The translations under genes and the position numbers were made by a program. From Bordetella parapertussis (lineage in GTDB: Bacteria > Pseudomonadota > Gammaproteobacteria > Burkholderiales > Burkholderiaceae_C): 25,999 nt of DNA. Below, one piece after another: positions 15,665 to 23,015 of this stretch. A model generated the notes under the pieces. It did not search any database. It was not told the DNA's origin and saw nothing but the letters and a program-made list of their open reading frames with translations. The stretch covers positions 1 to 25,999 of the forward strand of contig CAMDJU010000008.1 of the NCBI GenBank assembly GCA_945900695.1, in the 5' to 3' direction. The stretch's first letter is position 1; each line of letters starts with the position of its first letter.

Positions 15665-16696
15665 TTATTCGGGCTCAATTCCAGCTGCCTTGAAGAGCGA
15701 GGCCAAGCGATCCAATTCTTTTCTGAGCATCACCATGGATTGCTCCGGTGTGGTGGTCACCACTTCGCCTTCACCTGATTTGGCAATCAGTGCCAAATGC
15801 TTTTCCGTGCGCATGGCTCTGTCAACAGCCAACTGTATTTTGATCACCACAGCAGCTGGGGTTTTCGCTGGCACCAACAGCAATGGCGTCACAGCGGCCT
15901 CAAAGTTGCCAAATCCGGGGGTTTCGGCCACGGCCGGCACATTGGGCAGAGACCGAACGCGTGTGGCACTGGCCACCGCAATCGGCTTGATTTTTCCATC
16001 TGCAATCAATGGCAGGGTGGTTGCCAAACCTGAAAAATAGAGATCAACATGACCGCCCATCAAATCAGCCAGAGCTGGACCGCCCCCTTTGTAGGGCACG
16101 TGGTTCATTTGCGTACCCGCTAAAAGGTTGAGCTGCACACCAGCCAAATGCGAGAGCCCGCCAACGCCAAAAGAGGCATAGTTGATTTTTCCAGGTCGCT
16201 GCTTGGCCAACTTGATCAAATCTGCCACGTTGTTGGCGGCCACGCTGGGGTGAGCCACCAAAATCAATGGCTGCTGCGGCAGCACTGTGACGGGGATGAA
16301 GTCAGCCAAGGTGTCGTAGGGCAGCTTTTTATACGCCCATCGATTTCCTGCATGCGCTGGGACAGTGGTGACCAATATGGTGTGCCCATCCGGCGCACTG
16401 CGGGCCACAAATTCAGATGCAGGCACGCCATTTGCCCCACCTTTGTTTTCCACCACCACTGTCTGCCCCAATTCTTTGCCCAAATCTTCGGCAATCCGCC
16501 TGGCAGCCAGGTCCGTGGTTCCACCTGCCGCATAAGCGACGACCAATTTAACCGGCTTTGTCGGGAAGTCCACACCTGACTGCGCTTGGGCAGGCTGCAA
16601 GGCCTGAAGCAGGCACAGCACCACCCCTATTGGAATAAGAAAACGACCCCATGTGAAGCTGCGTGAAGAACTGAGAAAGCTGTTCAATAAAAACAT
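15665..16696 (-). CDS. TctC/Bug-family periplasmic solute receptor 3
   Basis: A 343-residue Bug receptor with a long N-terminus: a polar/basic stretch to about residue 18 (SSSRSFTWGR), a hydrophobic core, and a likely cleavage after PAQA near residue 38. Then come FPTKPVKLVVAYAAGGTTDLAAR, GQTVVVENKGGANG, SAPDGHTILVT, HVPYKGGGPALADLMGG and LPNVPAVAETPG in family order. AGGAG lies about 6 bases before the ATG at 16696, supporting the full-length start. Flavoprotein 3 ends 39 bases upstream and the MmgE/PrpD gene starts 5 bases downstream, so all three are probably one transcript. As with the other two receptors, no TctA/TctB gene is in the window. Confidence 0.93.
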   Translation of the reverse strand: MFLLNSFLSSSRSFTWGRFLIPIGVVLCLLQALQPAQAQSGVDFPTKPVKLVVAYAAGGTTDLAARRIAEDLGKELGQTVVVENKGGANGVPASEFVARSAPDGHTILVTTVPAHAGNRWAYKKLPYDTLADFIPVTVLPQQPLILVAHPSVAANNVADLIKLAKQRPGKINYASFGVGGLSHLAGVQLNLLAGTQMNHVPYKGGGPALADLMGGHVDLYFSGLATTLPLIADGKIKPIAVASATRVRSLPNVPAVAETPGFGNFEAAVTPLLLVPAKTPAAVVIKIQLAVDRAMRTEKHLALIAKSGEGEVVTTTPEQSMVMLRKELDRLASLFKAAGIEPE

Positions 16697-16735
16697 CGAT
16701 GTCTCCTGCTGGTGTTGGTTTTAGATCAAAAAAAT

Positions 16736-18295
16736 TCAATGCGATTGGGGTGAAGCGGTCTGAGCTTCCGGCAAATCCTCTGTTAAGACATTGTTTGCGG
16801 CATTTCGCCCAGCGATCCTTCCTGAAGTGAATGCCCAGCCCAAATGATGGCCATGGCCTTCCAACAAAACCCCACCCATGCCAGAAAATCCCGCCGCATA
16901 CAAACCAGCCAAAGGCTGATTGTCAGAGCCCAAAACTTCTAACGCATCGGAAACAGCGACACCACCATCGGTGAAGTTGATTTTGTACAAAACAGGACCA
17001 ATGGCAACAAAAGGCCCTTGATCTAAGCTCATGCGTCCAGTATCAAGACGCCCCGCATCGGCATTGAAGTCTTGTACAGTTTGTAGCAATGCGCTGGATG
17101 GCACACCTATTTTCAGGGCCAACTGTTCCAGCGTATCGGCTTCAAAAAAGATGTCTTTTCGGCTCTTGCGGTAGTCATCGACAGAGGCGTATGCAAAACC
17201 GGGAACGGTCGACACATAATTGGGCCAACCACTGAATTGGTTGGCCAATTTCGCATCAAACACCATATAAGCCATTTGGTCGGGTTGATTTGAAATGCCT
17301 GGGCCGGGAGAGTTCAATTCATCCGTGAATCTTTGCCCATTTTTATTGATCAAAATGGCACCCGCTTGCAGCAACTTGCTGGATGGAACAAGAACAGTGG
17401 TCAAAAATCCCATGACCAACGGTCGAACGATTGACCCTGGCAAATTTTCCAGCATATAGCGAATGCAACTCGTCATCCATTTGTGCGGCGGCAAATGATG
17501 GAGCCAATTTTCAGGCGGCGCCTGAAAGCGGATACCCGCCAAATACAAATGTTCATTGAGCACTTTGCCACCGATGTCCTCCACCATTTTTTGGCCATCG
17601 CCCGTGTTGTAGGCATTGACAGGGTTCACCAACTTCATATCGGTGCCCAAGCGTTGTGCTCTCTCGAATTGATCGCCGCTGTAATCGCCGCTGCACAAGA
17701 CGACTCCGCCTCGGGCCACCACTTCACCCTGTTCATGTTCGCCTTGGTAACTCACGCCTGTGATGCGCCCATTGCTGCGCAAGAAGCCAGTGGCACGACA
17801 TGAGGTTTTGATGACGACGCCCAGTTGCCGAGCCCTTTTTTCCAAATGAAAAATGTATGACCGTGAATTGGGTATGACAACGTGCATGCGGGGCTTGCGA
17901 TGGGGCAACTCTTTCATGGGTCCAAAAAACTCAACGCCCATAGACATCAGCCAGCGAATGGTGTCGGGAACATTTTCGACCAACATCCGACTGAGTTTTT
18001 CGTTGTCTTTGAGCTTCAAGGGATTGTTAAATAATTGCAAGTCTTCAAAATGTGATTGAGGACTGTCCAATATGCCGTTGCTCAATTGTTGCGGCGTGTT
18101 GGTTGCCGTGATGGAACCAATAGACCATCTGGTGCTGCCACCCAAGTGCGGGGCTTTCTCCAAAAGCACCACCCGACGGCCCAGGGTCGCGGCTTCAATA
18201 GCAGCGGCAAGGCCACTGCCTCCCCCTCCAATCACCACCACATCGGTGGCGAATTCATTCGAAGCATCTTTCGTATCCAATGCGGCTGATGTCAC
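16736..18295 (-). CDS. FAD-dependent dehydrogenase, 3-ketosteroid dehydrogenase/fumarate reductase-like (flavoprotein 3)
   Basis: A 519-residue flavoprotein paralogous to flavoprotein 2. VVVIGGGGSGLAAA near residue 19 binds FAD, LLEKAPHLGGSTRWS follows, and INFTDGGVAV and GLYAAGFSGMGGVLLEGHGHHLGWAF form the C-terminal flavin site. Unlike flavoprotein 2 it keeps the conserved RFTDE at 322-326, so it looks catalytically complete. It likely introduces or reduces a double bond next to a carbonyl or carboxylate. The start is a GTG at 18295: its GTGA overlaps the stop of EthD-like protein 2, and AAGGA lies 7 bases upstream, a typical translational-coupling arrangement. TctC 3 follows after 39 bases. 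No signal peptide is present, so it is cytosolic. Confidence 0.92.
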   Translation of the reverse strand: MTSAALDTKDASNEFATDVVVIGGGGSGLAAAIEAATLGRRVVLLEKAPHLGGSTRWSIGSITATNTPQQLSNGILDSPQSHFEDLQLFNNPLKLKDNEKLSRMLVENVPDTIRWLMSMGVEFFGPMKELPHRKPRMHVVIPNSRSYIFHLEKRARQLGVVIKTSCRATGFLRSNGRITGVSYQGEHEQGEVVARGGVVLCSGDYSGDQFERAQRLGTDMKLVNPVNAYNTGDGQKMVEDIGGKVLNEHLYLAGIRFQAPPENWLHHLPPHKWMTSCIRYMLENLPGSIVRPLVMGFLTTVLVPSSKLLQAGAILINKNGQRFTDELNSPGPGISNQPDQMAYMVFDAKLANQFSGWPNYVSTVPGFAYASVDDYRKSRKDIFFEADTLEQLALKIGVPSSALLQTVQDFNADAGRLDTGRMSLDQGPFVAIGPVLYKINFTDGGVAVSDALEVLGSDNQPLAGLYAAGFSGMGGVLLEGHGHHLGWAFTSGRIAGRNAANNVLTEDLPEAQTASPQSH

Positions 18296-18924
18296 GGTGT
18301 CATCCTTTGTCGAAAATAAATCATTTTTTCAGAGTTGTTAAACCAAGCTTGCTGAACCCATTGGTTTCGCCATGGCGTGAGTCGGGCAGCTTTCAGTTCG
18401 GGCGCATCCAAGCCGGCCGCGTCAGTCAAATAATGCAAAGCCAAGTGAGTTGACCCTGTGGACGAAGCAGTGTCCTTTTGAATGATTCGATACCGCTTTG
18501 TCATGGCCCAATGCTCACATTCGTAAATCATCGGTATGTGCTCATTTTCATACCAATCGTCGAATTCATCGCTCCATTGATCTGGCACGGCAAAAGCAAC
18601 GCTGTAAAGAATATGTGCCCTATCGGGGTTAGATGTACCTTGCTGGCGCTTTTCAAAAGTGAGTTGAGCCAACGCCTGTTGCACCTGTACGGTCGGTGTC
18701 GTTTGATAACTTGCAAAAGGAGCCGTTTGATCACGTCCGTTCGGCCCCTGCATTTCCATCACGATGGCCAATTGATTGACATTGAATGCGCAGTAACAGG
18801 ACACACTGCCATTTCCAATGGGACTTTTAAAATGCTGAATTAATTCCTTATCCCGCCATTGCGCCATTTCTGGCAAAGTCATCCCATTTGACTTGATCTT
18901 CGCCATCCATATGAATTCATCCAT
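18292..18924 (-). CDS. Two-domain dimeric alpha/beta-barrel (EthD-like) protein 2
   Basis: A 210-residue protein with two ferredoxin-like halves. The first half opens with DEFIWMAKIKSNGMTLPEM. The second half carries FDDWYENEHIPMIYECEHW, the W-Y-x-x-E-H-I-P pattern of EthD-like proteins. The first half resembles the second half of the protein at 12943, and the second half resembles its first, so the two proteins have opposite domain order. I choose the ATG at 18924, which has GAGG 9 bases upstream; a TTG at 18957 with TAGGA upstream is a possible longer start. Its stop overlaps the GTG of flavoprotein 3 by 4 bases, so the two are translationally coupled. It is the first structural gene after the LysR regulator. 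Function unknown; possibly an accessory or cofactor-free isomerase/decarboxylase. Confidence 0.72.
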   Translation of the reverse strand: MDEFIWMAKIKSNGMTLPEMAQWRDKELIQHFKSPIGNGSVSCYCAFNVNQLAIVMEMQGPNGRDQTAPFASYQTTPTVQVQQALAQLTFEKRQQGTSNPDRAHILYSVAFAVPDQWSDEFDDWYENEHIPMIYECEHWAMTKRYRIIQKDTASSTGSTHLALHYLTDAAGLDAPELKAARLTPWRNQWVQQAWFNNSEKMIYFRQRMTP

Positions 18925-19102
18925 TCCGATTGGCCTCAGTGGTGGGTTAACTGTCAATCAAAGGCATCCTAATGAAATTCATGGACGCCACACTTGCCGT
19001 AAGTTAATGGACTCTGCGTGATCAAGCAATACGGCAAATGCTGAGATATCCTTTGTGAAATGCAAAGCTTGGAAAAGTCTAGGGTTAACGCTGACGAAAC
19101 AG

Positions 19103-20038
19103 TCAGTTGGCCTGGTCAATTAAATCCATCAATTCTTTGGCGAAAACCGGCAACTCATCCCTTTTTCGAACACAGATTCGCAGCTCCCGCATGGCCCACT
19201 CATCCAAGAGCTGAACTGTCTTCAACCGCATTGAGGAAGCATGTCGCTGAGCGACCATTTCTGGCATGACCCCAATGCCAACATTGGCTTCAATCATCCG
19301 CGACATGGCATCAAAACTTCCCACTTGGATGCGTTGACGCATGACACCAGGCAAAAGACTGACTTCCTGCTTTAAAAATGAGTGGGTGGCGTTGTTAGAG
19401 GCCAAGCCAATAAATTCATACTCCAAGGCTTGCGCAAATTGAATTTCAGCGCAGAGCGCCAAAGGATGGTCCCATGCAACAGCCAATACCAATCTGTCTT
19501 TTTTATATGGAAAAGACTCTAAGCCGTCTGCTCTCACCAACGCCGAAATGACGCCAATATCGGCCAAGCCTTCGCGCACGGCCTGCACAATATCCAAACT
19601 GAGTCGCTCGTTCAAGTCAACCGTCACATGCGGGTGCGAGATGAAAAATTTGGCCAACACACCAGGCAGCAATTCAGAGATGGCAGTTGCATTTGCATAC
19701 AAACGAATATGGCCTCGCACCCCTTCAGAAAAAGGCTGCATATCCTCTTGCAAGTGTGCAATTTCATCTAGAACAGCCTGTGCACGGTTGAGGAGCAGTT
19801 CTCCAGGCGGCGTTAAAGTGACGCCACGCTGCGCCCGTCGCAACAACTGAGTCCCTAAAGCTTGTTCCAAATTCTTAATTCGCAGGCTGGCAGCAGCCAA
19901 AGACAAGAACGATTTTTGCGCTCCCTTGGTCAGACTGCCCTCTTCTGCCACTTTCACAAACAAACGCAAATCAACCAAGTCGAAATGCGTTGGCTTGTGG
20001 GTCAGATGGACCTTGCTCAAGATGTTTATCTCTGCCAT
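19103..20038 (-). CDS. LysR-family transcriptional regulator
   Basis: About 311 residues. The N-terminal winged helix-turn-helix reads DLVDLRLFVKVAEEGSLTKGAQKSFLSLAAASLRIKNLE..., with LLRRAQRGVTLTPPGE as the wing, then a linker helix and a LysR substrate-binding domain (GHIRLYANATAISELLPGVL onward, with MIEANVGIGVMPE near the C-terminus). The start is probably the ATG at 20038, which has GAGG 9 bases upstream; an ATG at 20053 has no ribosome site. It is transcribed in the same direction as operon C, 178 bases ahead of the EthD-like gene, and divergently from the short-chain dehydrogenase at 20284. It may control either or both in response to a small organic acid. Family assignment is firm; the target is inferred. 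Confidence 0.94.
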   Translation of the reverse strand: MAEINILSKVHLTHKPTHFDLVDLRLFVKVAEEGSLTKGAQKSFLSLAAASLRIKNLEQALGTQLLRRAQRGVTLTPPGELLLNRAQAVLDEIAHLQEDMQPFSEGVRGHIRLYANATAISELLPGVLAKFFISHPHVTVDLNERLSLDIVQAVREGLADIGVISALVRADGLESFPYKKDRLVLAVAWDHPLALCAEIQFAQALEYEFIGLASNNATHSFLKQEVSLLPGVMRQRIQVGSFDAMSRMIEANVGIGVMPEMVAQRHASSMRLKTVQLLDEWAMRELRICVRKRDELPVFAKELMDLIDQAN

Positions 20039-20132
20039 TTTTGGATGCCTCATTCAAACTGCGGATACATCAGAGATTCTTTTTCACCTTGGGCTGAAAT
20101 TGACATTGAAGAATTGCACATGCCGACATATT

Positions 20133-20146
20133 TTGCGCTTATGCAA
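20133..20146. promoter_or_regulatory. Candidate LysR-type dyad (T-N11-A)
   Basis: TTGC-GCTTAT-GCAA is a symmetric site at 20133-20146 that contains a T-N11-A core (20133-20145), the usual LysR recognition form. It lies in the 245-base divergent interval between the LysR gene and the short-chain dehydrogenase, about 95 bases from the LysR start and 138 from the dehydrogenase start. A TTGACA hexamer at 20100-20105 lies nearby, but without a good -10 at normal spacing. This is a candidate only: short dyads of this kind occur by chance. Confidence 0.4.
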
Positions 20147-20283
20147 TGCGACTTTGGATGCGATCAACTCATGGATAACCATTAATCAAGGTCATGAGAC
20201 CAATGCTCCAATCGGGCATCAGCGTGACAATGGGTGTCTGCGCATTAAGATAGAACAATTGATTGCGTTCACAAGGAAGGCAC

Positions 20284-21018
20284 ATGATGGCTCAACAAGG
20301 ACTCACCTTGTCTGGAAAGAAAATATTGATCTCTGGCGCGTCTGCAGGGATTGGCAGAGAAACAGCTTTGCTTTTGGCCTTGCAAGGTATGAAGGTGCTG
20401 GCATTGGGAAGAAATGCAGATGCTTTGCAGTCTTTGCAAGATTTGGCCCCCGCTGGCAGTGTGCGCTGGTTGGCTGGCGACCTCAATGACACCACTTATC
20501 TGGATGCGTTAGAACCTGAATTGTCGGATGTAGATGTTTTTCTCAACAACGCGGGTGTGTTGCGTTATGCCCCAGTCATGGATTTGACCGCAGAAGATTT
20601 TTCATGGATGTTCCAAACCAATGTTTTGGCATCCATACAGATCACCCAAAGGGTGGCGCGCCACATGGTGGCCCGTCGCCAGGGCCATTTGGTGTTCATG
20701 ACATCCATTGCGGCCAGAGAGGTGTATCGAACCGCTTCCGCTTATTGCGCGACAAAGCATGCCCTGTCTGCCATGGCCCGCTCGTTTCGCATGGAGTTGC
20801 AAGAATTCGGGATCAAGGTCAGCGAGATCGCTCCAGGCATGGTGGACACAGATATCCGCGCCAGCAGTGATCACCCCGTGGTGATTGCTGCCATTCAAAA
20901 TAGAAAATTCTCACCCTTGAGCCCTGCCGAGGTGGCCTCTGCCGTTTTGTTTGCCCTTCAATCCCCACCCAACTTGTGCCCAGACTTGATTGAACTGCGG
21001 CCACAAGGTTCCGTCTGA
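20284..21018 (+). CDS. Short-chain dehydrogenase/reductase 1
   Basis: A 244-residue classical short-chain dehydrogenase. The cofactor loop ISGASAGIGRE holds Gly18, Gly22 and Gly24, NNAG is at 88-91, and the catalytic residues are Asn113, Ser141, Tyr154 and Lys158 (YCATK). The C-terminus FAPG-like stretch SEIAPGMVDTDIR is usual for the family. The acidic/basic residue after the second strand is Arg43 (ALGRNAD), which suggests NADP(H) rather than NAD. AAGGA lies 6 bases before the ATG at 20284; another ATG follows at 20287. It is 23 bases ahead of the cupin gene, so the two probably form an operon. It is divergent from the LysR regulator, a common layout for a regulated gene pair. The substrate is unknown. 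Confidence 0.92.
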   Translation: MMAQQGLTLSGKKILISGASAGIGRETALLLALQGMKVLALGRNADALQSLQDLAPAGSVRWLAGDLNDTTYLDALEPELSDVDVFLNNAGVLRYAPVMDLTAEDFSWMFQTNVLASIQITQRVARHMVARRQGHLVFMTSIAAREVYRTASAYCATKHALSAMARSFRMELQEFGIKVSEIAPGMVDTDIRASSDHPVVIAAIQNRKFSPLSPAEVASAVLFALQSPPNLCPDLIELRPQGSV

Positions 21019-21041
21019 CAACTGCCCTTCAGGAGTTAACC

Positions 21042-21626
21042 ATGGCACGTCCATCTGCATCCAAATCCAATTCGCCCGCTTCGAAATCTGAGAAATCAAA
21101 GACCAAGTCTGTGCCTGCGAAGCTTGCCAAGGTGACCAAGGCCATCAAAAGCCCCACCAAAGGTTCGCCAGCCAAACCCATCAAGAGCGGCAAATCCAAA
21201 ACCACAAAGGCCACCATCAAACCCTTGAAGGTAGCCAAAACCACGCGCTGGACAGCGCAAGATTTCATGGTTCAGCACCTGAAAAGTGGCAAATTCAAAA
21301 CAGGCCTGCGCAGCTACGCCGCTTACCGCGATTTGGGGGTGCAGCAAGCCACGGGCGGAGTGGTGCAAGCCCATGTGATTCGCCTGCTGGGCGCCTGTGA
21401 CCCTGATGTGGTCTCCATTCGACACCTGCATGGCGTCCAATTTCAGTTTCTTTACATGCTCAAAGGCTGGATGATCGGCGAATACAACGGACGCCGCGTC
21501 AAAATGGAAGAAGGCTCCTGCTGGATACAACCCAACTCCATACCGCATACCGTGCTGGACTATTCAGAAAACTGCGAAATGATTGAATTGATTTTGCCCG
21601 GCGACTTTAAAACCGTTGAGCTTTGA
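21042..21626 (+). CDS. Cupin-domain protein with lysine-rich histone-H1-like N-terminal tail
   Basis: A 194-residue protein in two parts. Residues 1-69 are a low-complexity basic tail with 18 lysines and one acidic residue (Glu17), built from Lys/Ser/Pro/Ala/Thr, like the tails of bacterial histone-H1-like proteins. From residue 70 on it is a cupin: motif 1 carries His128 and His130 (RHLHG), with Gln135 in place of the usual Glu and Gly142 closing it; motif 2 reads GSCWIQPNSIPHTVLDY with His169. The usual cupin metal ligand set is therefore partly kept. AGGAG precedes the ATG at 21042, and the dehydrogenase ends 23 bases upstream. The cupin could be a small-molecule sensor or dioxygenase-type enzyme; the tail could bind nucleic acid or polyanions. 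Both are inference. Confidence 0.85.
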   Translation: MARPSASKSNSPASKSEKSKTKSVPAKLAKVTKAIKSPTKGSPAKPIKSGKSKTTKATIKPLKVAKTTRWTAQDFMVQHLKSGKFKTGLRSYAAYRDLGVQQATGGVVQAHVIRLLGACDPDVVSIRHLHGVQFQFLYMLKGWMIGEYNGRRVKMEEGSCWIQPNSIPHTVLDYSENCEMIELILPGDFKTVEL

Positions 21627-21718
21627 GTTTGTAGCAACACTTGGAAGAATACCCAAGCGTTTCCCCAATCATGTCCAAGGGAAGTGATTCCCCATGGCGA
21701 CTTCAATAGCCAAGGTAT

Positions 21719-22525
21719 TCAGTGACCATGGGCGATGGTTTCACCGCCATCCACCACCAAAGTAACACCGGTGATGAAGCTGGCTTCATCTGAATGCAAA
21801 AACAATGCAGCATGGGCCACGTCCCATCCCGTGCCTTGTTTGCCTTTGAGGGGAATGCGCCGATCGCGATCTGCCACCACGTCCTCTCTTTTGTGTCCTT
21901 TGGCCACCCTGTTTTCAATGGCCATGGGCGTGTTCATCAAACCGGGCAAGATGGCATTCACACGGACACCATATTTCGCATTGCCAGCGGCCATGTTTTC
22001 CGTCATCGCATTCAACGCCGCCTTCATGGTTTTGTAACCCAGCAGGGGGTAAGCTTGAATGGAAGCCACTGAAGAAATGCTCACAATGGATCCATGGCCT
22101 TGCTCGCGCATAAAAGGCAGTGCGTGTTTGGCTGCAAACCAAGCACTTTTCACATTGACCGCAAAACTCGCGTCAAATGAAGACTCGGTCAACACATCAG
22201 CGGTTGCGTCCCCCACTGACAAGCTTGCGCCAATGTTGTTGTGCACGATGTCCATGCGATGGTGTTCAAGGTGCACCGCGGCCAGCAGCGCTTGAACTTC
22301 AGTTTCGTGGGTCTGATCGACTTGCATGGCCTGGGCTGATCCACCTTCAGCCACAATCATTTGCACGGTTTCTTGCGCTGAACTCAGATCGCGGTCGACC
22401 ACCACCACGTGAGCCCCCTCTCGGGCCAGAACCACGCTGGTGGCGCGCCCATTGCCAATCGTCTGCCCGGGCGTTTGCCCACCGCCAAAAACCACCGCCA
22501 ATTTGTTGGCCACACGACTGCCCAT
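21719..22525 (-). CDS. Short-chain dehydrogenase/reductase 2
   Basis: A 268-residue short-chain dehydrogenase with an unusual cofactor loop: GGGQTPGQTIGNGRA at 14-28 replaces the usual TGxxxGIG, a pattern known from a subgroup of these enzymes. Asp44 after the second strand (VVVVDRD) suggests NAD(H). NNIG at 96-99, Asn124, Ser151, Tyr164 and Lys168 are the catalytic set, and VNAILPGLMNTPM and FITGVTLVVDGG finish the fold. The start at 22525 is preferred to 22561 because AGGAGA lies 6 bases upstream. It follows the oxygenase beta-subunit gene after 19 bases, the last gene of that operon; a role as dihydrodiol or alcohol dehydrogenase after the oxygenase step is plausible, not proved. Confidence 0.92.
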   Translation of the reverse strand: MGSRVANKLAVVFGGGQTPGQTIGNGRATSVVLAREGAHVVVVDRDLSSAQETVQMIVAEGGSAQAMQVDQTHETEVQALLAAVHLEHHRMDIVHNNIGASLSVGDATADVLTESSFDASFAVNVKSAWFAAKHALPFMREQGHGSIVSISSVASIQAYPLLGYKTMKAALNAMTENMAAGNAKYGVRVNAILPGLMNTPMAIENRVAKGHKREDVVADRDRRIPLKGKQGTGWDVAHAALFLHSDEASFITGVTLVVDGGETIAHGH

Positions 22526-22544
22526 GTCATCTCCTGATGTTGGA

Positions 22545-23015
22545 TTAAATTGGTGCTGCAAGCAGCGTTTTCACAAGCCCCGTGTCTGCAATAACCCAAG
22601 CCCTTTTCAAGCGAAGCGCTTGTTCATGGCGGTGACAAACAAAGTCATATCGCCCCACACTGAAAGTTCGGGTCTCACCCTCTAAATTGGTTTGAAACAA
22701 GCTGTAACCCGCTTGAAAATGCAAAGACTCTGGTTCGGCGCTCAAAATTTGTGGCATGCCAATGATGTGCCGGGCCCAATGAAAGTTATGCTCGTTGACA
22801 TTTCGGTAAGACTGGATGCGATCACTGAGCATGGCACGGTTATCACACCAAATCAAGGGTGCGGGCAAGCCCAGCTCTTCATTTTCACGAGAGTAGACTT
22901 TGTACTCCGCCTGCGGTTCAAACAACTGGACCCAATCCTCCAGCCGGTCTTGGTCCAGCAGCATGCCATATTGGGACAGGAATGACATCGCCTCCCAGGT
23001 GAATTGGGGCGTCAT
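22545..23015 (-). CDS. Ring-hydroxylating oxygenase beta subunit
   Basis: A 156-residue protein with the NTF2-like fold of Rieske oxygenase small subunits. It opens with an early helix (FLSQYGMLLDQDRLEDWVQLFEPQAEYKVY), followed by RIQSYRNVNEHNFHWARHIIG near residue 68 and a beta-rich end; W-x-R-H and the late RYDFVCHR stretch are typical. These subunits stabilise the alpha3beta3 hexamer and shape the substrate pocket, but carry no metal. The start at 23015 overlaps the alpha-subunit stop in an ATGA, with GGGGGA upstream, so translation is coupled and subunits are made in equal amounts. The open frame extends to 23066 inside the alpha gene, which is unlikely to be used. Family assignment rests on both sequence and position. 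Confidence 0.9.
   Translation of the reverse strand: MTPQFTWEAMSFLSQYGMLLDQDRLEDWVQLFEPQAEYKVYSRENEELGLPAPLIWCDNRAMLSDRIQSYRNVNEHNFHWARHIIGMPQILSAEPESLHFQAGYSLFQTNLEGETRTFSVGRYDFVCHRHEQALRLKRAWVIADTGLVKTLLAAPI

Noticed and set aside
15462..16040. 192-codon plus-strand frame across the MmgE/PrpD and TctC 3 genes
   Set aside because: Shadow of two strong minus-strand genes; Ser/Thr/Ala-rich translation without family features.
19926..20489. 187-codon plus-strand frame spanning the LysR start and the dehydrogenase start
   Set aside because: It overlaps two well-supported genes in other frames and has no recognisable motif.
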